Below, piece after piece: positions 12,804-22,631 of a DNA stretch of 64,000 bases (position 1 is its first letter; the number at the start of each line of letters is the position of its first letter). The notes under the pieces were generated by a model that was given only the letters and a program-made list of their open reading frames with translations, had not been told where the DNA came from and did no database searches. The stretch lies in assembly GCA_003049485.1 (NCBI GenBank), contig PYST01000188.1, positions 1 through 64,000 on the forward strand, written 5' to 3'. This DNA comes from Ophioceras dolichostomum (lineage: Eukaryota; Ascomycota; Sordariomycetes; Magnaporthales; Ophioceraceae). Position numbers and translations under genes: made by a program.

Positions 12804-13205
12804 ATGATGCGCCCACGCGTTCCGCACCCCGTCCACCGTCCGCGCTTTAGGGTGAAAGACCAACAAAAGATCAAAAAACGCGCCCTCTCCTCCGCCGCCG
12901 TGATCGAATCGCCGTCCGTGGGCCGCCGGCCGCCATTCCCCGCCCTCCGTCGCAGGGCAACCGTGCGCTTCCACCTCACCACCGACCGTCTCAGGCGGGA
13001 GCTCCATGCGAGAAGGGGTCTCAAGCTCAGGTTCAGGAAGATCCTCGGCGCTGGCGGCTGTGGCGTCGTGGGGCTCTACGAAGTCTCCCACCCCAGGGGC
13101 GAGTCCGAGACGCGCGAGGTCGCGGTCAAGGTCGACCTGGGCGACACGGCGTCAGAGGCCGCCAAAGCGAGTGTGCTGAGGGAGAAGGCTTTTGGTGACG
13201 TATGT

Positions 13206-13206
<1 letters not shown>

Positions 13207-13290
<84 letters not shown>
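13207..13290 (+). repeat. (ACT)n microsatellite in kinase 2 intron 1
   Basis: About 28 perfect ACT units sit just after the GTATGT donor and continue imperfectly for a few more bases. The run lies wholly inside the intron, so length changes would not alter the protein. Confidence 0.95.
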
Positions 13291-14405
13291 GCTACTACTG
13301 TCGTCCCTTCATCTACCCCTACCCCTATCATCTAGAATATCCTAGTATCCTAAATGCCTAATTTTTTTTTACGGAGATCCGTCCTGCTAACGAGCTATTC
13401 TCCATTTTCCACCCGACCGCAACCGGAATGTGATTAATAGGCACTCGCCCGCGCCCCTCACATCATCCAGAGAATCCGCATGGCAACCCTCGGCAACGGC
13501 CCTCCCGGGCCCGCCATCCCAGCCCGCGAGGGGCAGGACGACAGGATTTCGGACAAGTACCCGTTCGATCCGGACACCGATCGACATTTCTGGGAGCCTG
13601 GATATGACACCGATGAGTACTGGCTGGGACCCGACAACCCGGACTTCGACTGACGGCTCATCCTCCTGGAGGTGTGCAAACGGGGTTCCCTCGCCAAGAT
13701 GCTGGCGGCGAGGGCGAATACGCCCGGGGCAGCCCTCGAGGACAAGCTGTTGCCTCATGGGGCTTTGTGGTACATCTTCCACTGTTGTACGTTGAAAACG
13801 CACGCCCTGATAGCATCTCTCCCTCTCTCTGTCTCGCGAAAACTGATGGATGGACTACCTACTTAATCCACTTCGTTGTTGTTGTGTCTGGGGTCATGAC
13901 GTCTAAGCGTGAGCAAGTTACTGACTGACGAAACGTGGGCTTGTCCCTGGCGCCCTGCTCGTTCGCATTAAACAAACAGTGGTGAAAGGCTGCATCGCCA
14001 TGCGCTACCCTCCTCGGTACCAGCTCGCCAACGGGCGGAAGCACCACATCACGGGCCCCCCGCTTCCAGAGGTCTGCAACTTCAGGGGGAGGAACAAGCG
14101 TCGAAAGGTAGACGTGAACATCGTTCACTTCGACCTCGACCCTGGCAACAGTTTGTATCTCAACACATCTCACAAACACAATAAATCGCCACCATCATCA
14201 CAGTCTATCTTCTTTGCTATACCCAAGGATCCCGCTGACCACCGGCTTGTCTGGCACTGCCACTAATTATTTACTAGTCCTGGTTGGAGACTACGTCAGA
14301 GACCACGCAAACATGCCCATCATGAAGATCGCAGACTTCGGTGTGGCTGAGACGCCTCAGGCGCCCGGCTGGTGGACGAACCCGTGAGTTTCCTCTTTCC
14401 ACAAG

Positions 14406-14407
<2 letters not shown>

Positions 14408-14496
<89 letters not shown>
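14408..14496 (+). repeat. (GA)n microsatellite in kinase 2 intron 4
   Basis: Almost 90 nt of uninterrupted GA dinucleotide lie between the GTGAGT donor at 14384 and the acceptor at 14569. The purine run has a polypyrimidine complement. Confidence 0.95.
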
Positions 14497-14502
<6 letters not shown>

Positions 14503-15394
14503 AGAAAACAACCTGCTAACCTCATCCGGACTCACTCACTCACACACTCCCTCTCTAAAACAAATACAGAGAACAAGGAGACTACTGCGGCGACATTCAG
14601 CACTTCCTCGGCAAATGGCACTACATGTCCCCCGAGCAATTCACGACCGAATTCCCCATCGCGCCCCCGTCCCCCTCCGACCCCCGCCCGCCGGGCTGGC
14701 ACCCGCCCGAGCCGCTGGGCGAGACCTACTCCAACTTCTCGTGGCACTCCAACGTCTACCAGATCGGACACGTGATGGCGCAGGCGACCACCACGTTCGC
14801 GCCCATGTACAGGACCGAGTACGGGCTCGTCGACCTGCCCGGCGGCCACGTCCCCGGCGCTAAGATCCGGGACGAGATGCAGCACAGGCCCGCGGGCAGG
14901 ATCCTGGCGGAGCCGCGGAGGCTCCTCCGAAAGCCGGTGTGGATCGTGGACGAGCTGACGGGCGAGCCGGTGTGGAGCTACGGGGAGTATATTTCCAGTA
15001 AGAAGGAGTGGAGGGACGTGGCCGGGTTCGAGATGCAGCAGCTTGTCATGCGGTGCATGGCGCACGCGCCGAGGCACAGACCTACGCTGGAGGAGCTGCT
15101 GAGCGTCACGAATCGGGAGGTGAGGCGGGTGGAGGCCGAGATGGATGAGGATGGGAGGAGGGCGCTGAGAGGGCTGTGGATGGATCCGCCGGTTGCGGTT
15201 GATGATGTTCCGGTCCTTGATTTGCGAGGTCGGGTAAGTCGCTGCCTTCCTTCCTTCCTACTGCATCTACCTAGGATACTCCCCCCCTTCTCGCTGGGAA
15301 GAAGGAGCGAGTAGTGGGTGCTGAATTTTTTGAAGATCATTTTTGATGATCATCACTGATGGGTGGAAAGACTGTGCTGAGCTGGACTGGCACG

Positions 15395-15424
15395 CTGACT
15401 GACTGACTGACTGACTGACCGACC
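15395..15424 (+). repeat. (TGAC)n microsatellite in kinase 2 intron 5
   Basis: Tandem TGAC units followed by CCGAC variants lie in the last intron (15234-15459). The same intron begins with a short CCTT repeat. Confidence 0.85.
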
Positions 15425-15669
15425 GACGTGTTTTTGTTTGGATTCCCCAACTTGTACAGATCGATCCCTTTGCTACGTTGCGGGCCAGGGCGGCCGCGGC
15501 TGCGCAGGCCGTCGATAACGGAGGTGGGCCGGGACCGGGACCGGGACCGGGAGGACCAGGTGGCGGCGGCGGGGGCGGCGGGGGGCCGGGACCAGCACCA
15601 GGAGGCGGAGGAAGAGGTGGTTGTGCTGGAGGCGGCGGTCCACGTCCTCGCCCTGGCCCGGGAGCAGGC

Positions 15670-15930
15670 AGCGGAGGAAGACGTCTACGAAGGCGACCGA
15701 ATCGGACAAAGCTGTGGGTGAGGTCCGAAAGTAGCAGTGAGGCTAGTGGCGGCGGCGGTAACCACGGCGGTGGAAGTGGGGACGCACCTGGTGGTGGAAG
15801 CGGCAGTCCGGCTCCTCGCCCGGGTCCGAGATCGGGCAGCGAACCACGTCCACGAAGGCGACCGAATCGGAGAAAGCTGTGGGTAGTGCCTGGTAGCAGC
15901 AGCGACGATAGTGGCGGCAGCGGTGGCCAC
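15670..15930 (+). repeat. Internal repeat in the kinase 2 tail
   Basis: Two protein repeats of about 60 residues each contain a basic RRRPNR[T/R]KLWV core, followed by a Ser-rich segment and Gly/Ser-rich linker. The shared DNA around GGCGACCGAATCGGA shows a segmental duplication inside the last exon. Confidence 0.75.
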
Positions 15931-16107
15931 AGCGGAGGAAGCGGGTCCGCACCTGATGGTGGAAACGCCGGTCCCAGTGGTTCACGGTCGGCTTCTGGCG
16001 GCTCCCCTGATGATGGGGCTGCTGCTGGGGCTGGGGCGGCTGCCGTGCAGGCTAATCTGAGAGCGCGGAACGCGAACGAAGATGACTACAATGACGACGA
16101 GGTGTGA

Positions 16108-16522
16108 TCCCCTGAGGCGGAGGATGGGGATGAGGGCGGCACTGGAGAGGGAGAGGGGGAGGGGGAGAGTGGGAGGAAGAGGGCCGCAGTCGACATTCAA
16201 GAAGTGAGAGTCTTGACATCTACGATTGAGGACTCCTCGCGGCAGGTGGGCGGGTTGGCGGATATCCAGTCTATCGACTAATGGCAGCGACTCCCTGTTT
16301 CCCTGTTTTGGGTGGCCAAGTATGCGATGGCGGCGTTTGTTTTTTTGCTTTGATGAAATTTGGGGGTGCATGGCTCGGACTCACTTCCTGCAACTGGTTG
16401 TCTTTGTCTCAGTTTTTCTTCTACTTCGTAATCACTTTTGGCTTCTCGAGTCGGCTTGCATAGTAGTATCTACTTCTGTCCTGTTGGTGTTGGCGACTGA
16501 TACGATATCTATAGGTACCTAC
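16108..16522. other. Convergent 3' intergenic region
   Basis: Lies between the 3' ends of kinase 2 (plus) and the serine hydrolase (minus). No gene is seen. A GGTACC palindrome sits directly beside the hydrolase stop codon. Confidence 0.5.
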
Positions 16523-17936
16523 CTACTCGCCCAAGTCGGTCAGCAACTCCCCATACACAGCCCTCTCGAGCTCGTCGTACAGCGTGTTCACCACCGCATC
16601 GGGACAAGGGACGATGTTGACGACCAGCGAGGCCGCGATGCCTGTTGTGCGGTCGATCCACTGCAGCGAAGTCCAGAAAAATCAGCGTTCATTGTTAGCA
16701 TCAGTCACTCGTGGAGAAACCTAACTTACCCAGTGCCCATTCGCCATGCCCAGCCACTTCATGCTCCCCGCTCTGCGCTTCCCCGGCGCGTCTTCCAGGT
16801 TGATCAGGCCACCCAGCCCATGGTCAAGTGGCATACCCGGCTCGAATTCGGGGATGAACCCATCGCGGTAAGCATCCGTGATGGTCATCAGCATGGCGCG
16901 CTGCGTGTCGTCCAATTGCGGGCGAAACATTTCGTCCACGGATTCTTTCTTCAGCACACGGCCGCCACTGCCGCCGCTGCTGCCAGAAGCGGAACCGGAG
17001 GCCACCAGCAGCTCCTGCAGGACCTTGGCGTGGTCTGCGCACGTCGACCACAGTCCAGCGCCGCCGCTCTCGGTCGGCGGGTCCATGGGCACAGGGAGCG
17101 CAGTGGAGATTATGGTTCCTGCCTCTGGGTTGCGAGACGAGGGGGATACCGTGCGGTCCTTCGTCTGGCCGGACTCTTGGAGACGAATAGGGTAGAAGGT
17201 CGTGTCATGCATGCCAAGGGGCGTTAGTACGTTCTCGGCGAGGCAGTCGGACAGCGAAGGAGTACGCGGCGACGACCGGGCCTTGGCGACTGAGGCGAGC
17301 ATCGCCTGGGCGGCCCAGTCTACCGCGGAGCCGTAGTACCATCCCTGTCCTGGGGTAAACTTGACCGGTGTGTTCCAACCGTCGAGAGTGAACTCGAGGT
17401 TCGAGGCCGTGCGCCCGACAGATTTGGACCACTTCACCAGGTCCGGATCGGCAATGTCGTAGCCCAGGCCCGTGGTATGCGTCACAAGCTGGCGGACGGT
17501 GATGGGCGTCGTGTTGTTCTCGAGGATGGGCTTCCCGTCTGCGTCGAAACCGCGCAGGATCTGCATCGCGGCCAGCTGTGGGACCAGGTCTCGCGCATCG
17601 GCGTCGAGAGATAAGTGCCCTTGCTCGACGACGCGCATGATGCACGTAGTTGTGATGATTTTAGTCATGGATGCTATCCATGTGAAGGAGTCGACGGTGA
17701 AAGGGGGCGAGTCGACTGGCACGTCGATGCGCCCTGCCGAGCCATGGTAGATGATGCCTGGTAAAGGGGTGATAGTGTGTTAGTGAGGGGTGCTACGGAA
17801 TGTACCTTTCCCGCGGAGAAGACGGGATTCCTTTACCATCTTTGTTTACGACAACGAAGGCTGCCCCTAGGATCTTGTCCTTCGTGTCCTCACCCACAGC
17901 AACGTAAGACTGGAGGATGCTGTTAAGCTTCTCCAT
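16523..17936 (-). CDS. Beta-lactamase-fold serine hydrolase / transesterase
   Basis: A class C beta-lactamase-like enzyme of the fungal esterase/transesterase family (EstB and LovD types). Exons are 17936-17837, 17757-16730 and 16660-16523; they sum to 421 residues with phase-consistent introns. The catalytic Ser-x-x-Lys is visible as SMTK in SFTWIASMTK. The Tyr motif is YGSAVDW, and the third motif is represented by HGLGG. The C-terminal WIDRTTGIAASLVVNIVP block is usual for this fold. No signal peptide is seen, so a cytosolic location is likely. Related proteins act as simple esterases or as acyltransferases in polyketide pathways, but no polyketide genes are nearby, so an esterase role is the safer inference. 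Ser/Gly-rich residues in the middle are probably a surface loop. Confidence 0.9.
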
Positions 17937-19570
17937 GGCTTTTAGACGAAGAATGCCGAGGTGTGGATTCTGTGCTGCGTTTAGTTTCTCATGACCGTCG
18001 AGCTGCTAGGTTTGTCCTATCATACACCCTGTTTATCTACTCGAGGACCAACTGTCGTGTCTCGTGTCGTGTCTCGTGTCGTGCAACGTCGGCGACATAT
18101 TATGACGACGGTCGTCATCAGGAGCCATCATGATGAGTCAGCCCATCCACAGCCAGTTCGGTCGCAGCGGGTTTGGGATCATAATCATCAATTGTGAATC
18201 ATCAATCACCACTCGACAGAATCGCGACCGCGGAGACATTCACGCTAGATGCCTCAGGCAGACAGTAGGGAGGAGCCACTGCATGGAATTTCCACATCCC
18301 TCATGCGGAGGGGTCGATCGTGTGTGGGATCCAATGACAGTAAATTGCGGTACGCGTGCATCCTGCGAGAAACTTGCTCACCATCACCTTCAGAAGCCTA
18401 TGGGACGGAGGAGGGGCCCCATTGCCCCTCACCTGGCTCTCCCAGAAAGCAGTGTCTCTTGAAGCCAACCGGCCTCTCGGCATTTTTCTTACATCGCACA
18501 TACTTCCACCCTCTGTCTGTTCCTCACTCTGGTCTCAGGCGCCTCACTCTTGGTCCTTCGTGGCAGGCTATCTGTACCACTTCCAGTACCGGCTGCGATA
18601 AGCGAATGACGAAATGGAGACAGCCCCGAGCCGACGAGGGCCGGCTTCCCTCGCTTCCCTAGACCGAGACCCTTGCCCTTCCTCAACTCTCCAAGGCTTC
18701 TAGATTACAACGGTTTGCAGTAGTAAGTTCTATCTTGCAGGAAGGCCCCCACCATCGCCTGCAGAGGTGCAGCGTTCTCCACATGCCCCAGCACATGAGC
18801 CAAGCATCGGCTGAGGCCGACAAACCAATGGGCCGGCGACATGAATGGTGGTGATACCACATTCTCCCACATCCTCCCACACATCGATATCATGCAAAGC
18901 CCGAGGAGCCACTGCTGCCCACTGCTGCACACCCTCCCTTTCCAGAAAGCGAAAAGTGCGCAAATGGAGCTTCGGCCGCCCATTCGTTGAACATCGTTGG
19001 AATCCGGCACCCTCGCAACACTTGGACAGGATATCCCGCGCAAGTCTGCATATCATTTCTCATTCCTCCCAGGATCCATGCGTTAGCTCTTTCTCCGGTT
19101 TTTCACTGCCGTCGATAGCTCGAAAAAGCAGCAAGGGGAAGCATGTGTGTTGTCAAACGAGTTACCTAAACCTGTGTCATCCTTGGAAATTCCGCGCCCG
19201 AAAGCGCAGGTGGCTCACTGGCTTCACCCTCGGATTTACTCGCTTCTTGCCATATGGGCGACTAAGACCCGTCGCCATGCGCCCTATCCGGGCGGACGCC
19301 CAACGGCTGTTGCTAGCTTCTTGCTGGACCCGCACATGCTCCCTCGACGAAGGCACTAGGGGCAGAGCCGGGCGGTTGGGCCACACACACCCACCGACCC
19401 ATCCCTGACTAGGTAGACAACTGGCAGCTGGCAAACCAGAGAAAGCGGTAATCGCGGCATCCTGGACGGACGCGGCCAGACACAAGACACAACTGTCTCT
19501 GTCTGGTGGTGCCCCGAGTTGCATGCCTGCAGCTGCTTACCAACTGGGTAACCCGTGCCGATAAAGTACA
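17937..19570. other. Intergenic, no gene seen
   Basis: A divergent region between the hydrolase and the metallothionein. A short direct repeat of TCGTGTC(TCGTG) units occurs at about 18054-18085. Open frames here have no domain signature. Confidence 0.45.
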
Positions 19571-19576
19571 TATAAG
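19571..19576 (+). promoter_or_regulatory. TATA box of the metallothionein gene
   Basis: TATAAG in an ACATATAAGC context lies about 200 nt upstream of the metallothionein ATG. A strongly pyrimidine-rich leader follows, typical of highly expressed fungal genes. Confidence 0.6.
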
Positions 19577-19771
19577 CAGCCCGTATTCCCCGTTCTGTCC
19601 GACCCAGATCCTCTCCCTTCCCTTTTCTTTCCCCCCTCCTTTTATTCTGCCAGACAAACAAAGCCCCGCCGCCAGAAAACGAGAAGCTATTACGCTGCAA
19701 AACAGCCACCACCTACCAACTACAAACAAACAATCGTCGACTCTACCGACATCCACCAAACAACCGTCAAA

Positions 19772-19840
19772 ATGTGCGGCGACTCTTGCACCTGCGGCTC
19801 TTCGTGCTCTTGCGCTGGCTGCAACGTTCACTCCAAGTGA
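19772..19840 (+). CDS. 22-residue metallothionein (MMT1-like)
   Basis: A tiny protein beginning Met-Cys-Gly-Asp and ending His-Ser-Lys, with six cysteines at positions 2, 6, 8, 12, 14 and 17 (C-x3-C-x-C-x3-C-x-C-x2-C). The size, the MCGD start and the Cys spacing resemble the 22-residue Magnaporthe metallothionein MMT1, a metal-binding and redox-active protein linked to the cell wall. The start context is CAAAATG, and a TATA box and pyrimidine-rich leader lie upstream. The stop TGA overlaps a GTGAGT, so a variant in which an intron begins just before the stop is possible; the 22-residue reading is favoured because it matches the family length. Expected role: binding of zinc or copper and protection from oxidants. 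Confidence 0.85.
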   Translation: MCGDSCTCGSSCSCAGCNVHSK

Positions 19841-22631
19841 GTTCTCACCCAGACAGACCGCATCCCTATCTCGCTAGTCTCCCTATCCGATATCGGCCTG
19901 ATGCTGACAGGTTACTCCTCCGGTAGGTAAACGAGGCCACTGTGCCGAGTGAACGAAGGCCATGCCATTCGGACAAGTTTAGAATGGGAGGCGGTTTGCG
20001 ACTTTCGTCTCGGAGATATGTTTGGTTGTCATTCGAGGGAGGGGATGTTGATGATACTGTTCATCTAGGGTGTCTATCACAGTCTGCTTGAGGTGCCATG
20101 ACGCTCCTTTTTCATATGCTTTAGGTTGTAGTGTCTATTCACGGTTGATCGACCAATTATTTGATTCATATTTCATACTCTTGAGACTCCTCATGATGAC
20201 GGCCCAACGTGACTGCTGCCTCTTGCTTGAGCGGCTGTTGGTGCTCTAGAGAAGGTCACCCGGCGCGTGACTCCGACTGAATGGGAGACTACCATGCGGT
20301 GCCAGCACCCTTCTTACGAGGATTCTCGCAACATATAGATGGATAGCTACTTATTCGGCTTACGCAGTAGTGACTGCCCAAGACGCGTAGGTAGGTAGGT
20401 ACAGGTTGGTACAACGAAGGATGCCACGGCGCCGAGCTCTCAGCTATTACTCCCGTATCCAGGAACGAGGGTTGGGGCTGGAAGCGTCCAAGCCGCCAAG
20501 CTTCCTTCGCAGAAATTTCCATGCTCACGAAATACTAGACCTTCGTCGTTGGGGGGGGGGAGCCCACCGAACTGGGAACTTGTACGGGGCCCCAGCCTGC
20601 CACACATCGTGGAAGGATCGAGACCTTCACTGTTCCGCACCCATCCACAGCTCGATCCATTACGCTCCGAACAGGGAATTTTTTCGTAGGAGGGATCGAA
20701 GCTTCGAGCCGTCTTATCCTTGGAAGGACCGGTACCGTACGAACTGAAGCTACCAGACGACCTAGTTATACAGGACGTCGTAGCAGTTTACTGGAACCCA
20801 TTCATGGGTAACAACGAATGTATTCTTACCAGCATAGATCTAGAAGCCAGCGTATTAACTACGGGAAGGGGGAATCCCCCTTTGTGTTGGATGAACAACG
20901 AGTCGAGCGATTCGTGGGTCTCGCGCATCAAACGAATCCCTTCGAAATGAGATTCGGGCCTCCTCGGCGTCGTGACCCCAGCCCCTGCTTTTCACCTCGC
21001 GGGTGCAATCACTTCATCGCGGTTCCAACCATCGCCATGTAAGCCTTTTTTTCCCGGCATAGAATCCATATCAACGTCGTATAAGACAACTAGCGTTGAC
21101 CAGCCTCTCATACACGGTCGGCCTTAGTTGGCCTGCGCTGCTCATCTTAGTTCATGCAGATTGATGTGCGTTGGGCTTTCACCAGCAGCTGCTGCCCGTT
21201 GTTTGTCTGCCCAACACCTTCCCAGCCTAACGGCACTACTAAATAGGAGCGTCCAGTTTCCATCATCAGGTTTTGTTATCGAGTGCTGTGATGGTTGGCC
21301 CCAAACCACACAGGCAGTGAGGGGCCGGTCACTGTTGCGCGAAGGTATTCACCTCCTACTTTCCGTTGGATCACCGCTGAGTTTGAGCTCCTCGATATGA
21401 GATTGGAACAGCAGGCCGGAAAGTCAAACAAGATGCATCACCACGCCGGTGCAGCGCCAACTGGCCACAGTTCCGGACCAACATCGAAACACCCAAATAC
21501 AGTTCCTCGGGTTTCGCCCCGAAGAGGGATTAGCAATAGCAAGCTCGTTGGTTCGGTCTGCAACGAGGATATCAGGGAGGGGGGAAGGTGAGCATACGTA
21601 TGACCTAGTTAGTATCCAGCAATCAGATATAGATAAAAGCTCGTCGAGGCACCTACTAGATTTCTTCTGGTCCTTGATGCCAGCTCGTCAGTTTTGCTTG
21701 GTGGGAGAGGAGCAATTCGAGACTTGGGTGAAAGAGTCAAGTGATGATCACAACGCTCGCAGAGGGTCGAGGACAGCTCCTTTGCGTCACCTAATGGGCT
21801 GCTCCGTTTTTGTTTCCCATATTTTATCCCTGTATTTAGCATTGGAAGGGTTTGTCGGAGATGCGACAAACGGAAGATGGTGTAGATGGACAATTGCAGT
21901 CTCGAACGTTCCTATTTTGATGACGTCGCGTGGACCACCAATCCACCTATCCACCTATCACATGTAACTGCTCCAAGGACGAAGGGGATTGGCGGCGGAT
22001 ATGCGATCGAAGAACGAGATAAGCAGCGAATATGAGATTTAAGGGCGAAAGCAATCAGTAAAGTCCGACTTCAACAGAAAGATCGCTTAGTAGCAATTGG
22101 GTACCTACGGATCATGAGTTTGTGAGTCCGTGGGTAGGTAGGAATGCTTCGACACTCCCACCATCCCTGCATCCCTGGCGAAGACCCTGGATGTCAAAGC
22201 TAGGCCCAACGCTCTAATCCTTGTTCGGAGCAGCTCATCGTTGCGGAGAACGACAGCCCTACCCGACATCTTAATAACGCTGAATGATTAACAATTTACA
22301 GAGCATGAACGATGCCATTCAATTGTCAACTTTTCGTTTTCACATTGCGTCTGTGTAACTCCCTTTCGGCTGCGCGGAAAAAAGTTGATTGAGAGGTGAG
22401 GTCACTGAGTCTGAGGAGCCTCGGCATGGGCGGGGACGCATGACCACCAACCACAACTGCCGACATCAGCCGAACTCCGAATTCTTGGCATTTTCAGCTG
22501 ACAATGACGGGTTCGGCAACCACATTCCAACCTGGGAACATAATTTCAACTTCATCAGTCCCTTCACCCTTCTACGAACCACGGCCTATACACATACCTC
22601 CGCTTCAATTCCACAAGCGGCGACGTTTAAG
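19841..22631. other. Long intergenic region
   Basis: No supported gene in about 2.8 kb. It contains the metallothionein 3' UTR, clusters of TAGGTAGGTACAGG sequence at about 20389-20407 and 22100-22142, and the citrate synthase promoter. Open frames at 20706-21042 and 21295-21967 have no motif and are not called. Confidence 0.45.

Larger units (their letters stand above)
12804..16107 (+). pseudogene. Divergent protein kinase (kinase 2) with an in-frame TGA
   Basis: Paralogue of the kinase at 7.9-10.1 kb. Exons are 12804-13199, 13441-13786, 13980-14150, 14278-14383, 14570-15233 and 15460-16107, with introns at the same places as kinase 1. Kept motifs are LGAGGCGVV, VAVKVD (Lys109), HFDLDPGN and ADFGVAE, plus the APE-like YMSPEQF. 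In exon 2 a TGA at 13651-13653 (codon 203) falls exactly where kinase 1 has Trp in DSDWRLVIFEVCKRG; here it reads DFD-stop-RLILLEVCKRG. Everything after the stop is otherwise open and well conserved, including a 216-codon last exon rich in Gly/Arg/Ser. The break is therefore recent, bypassed by splicing (a GT at 13616 and an AG at 13671 could remove it), or an assembly error. Without the stop the product would be about 776 residues. Confidence 0.75.

Noticed and set aside
13430..13795. 121-codon open frame without stops over kinase 2 exon 2
   Set aside because: It avoids the TGA but is in another frame from the kinase, and its residues do not match the paralogue.
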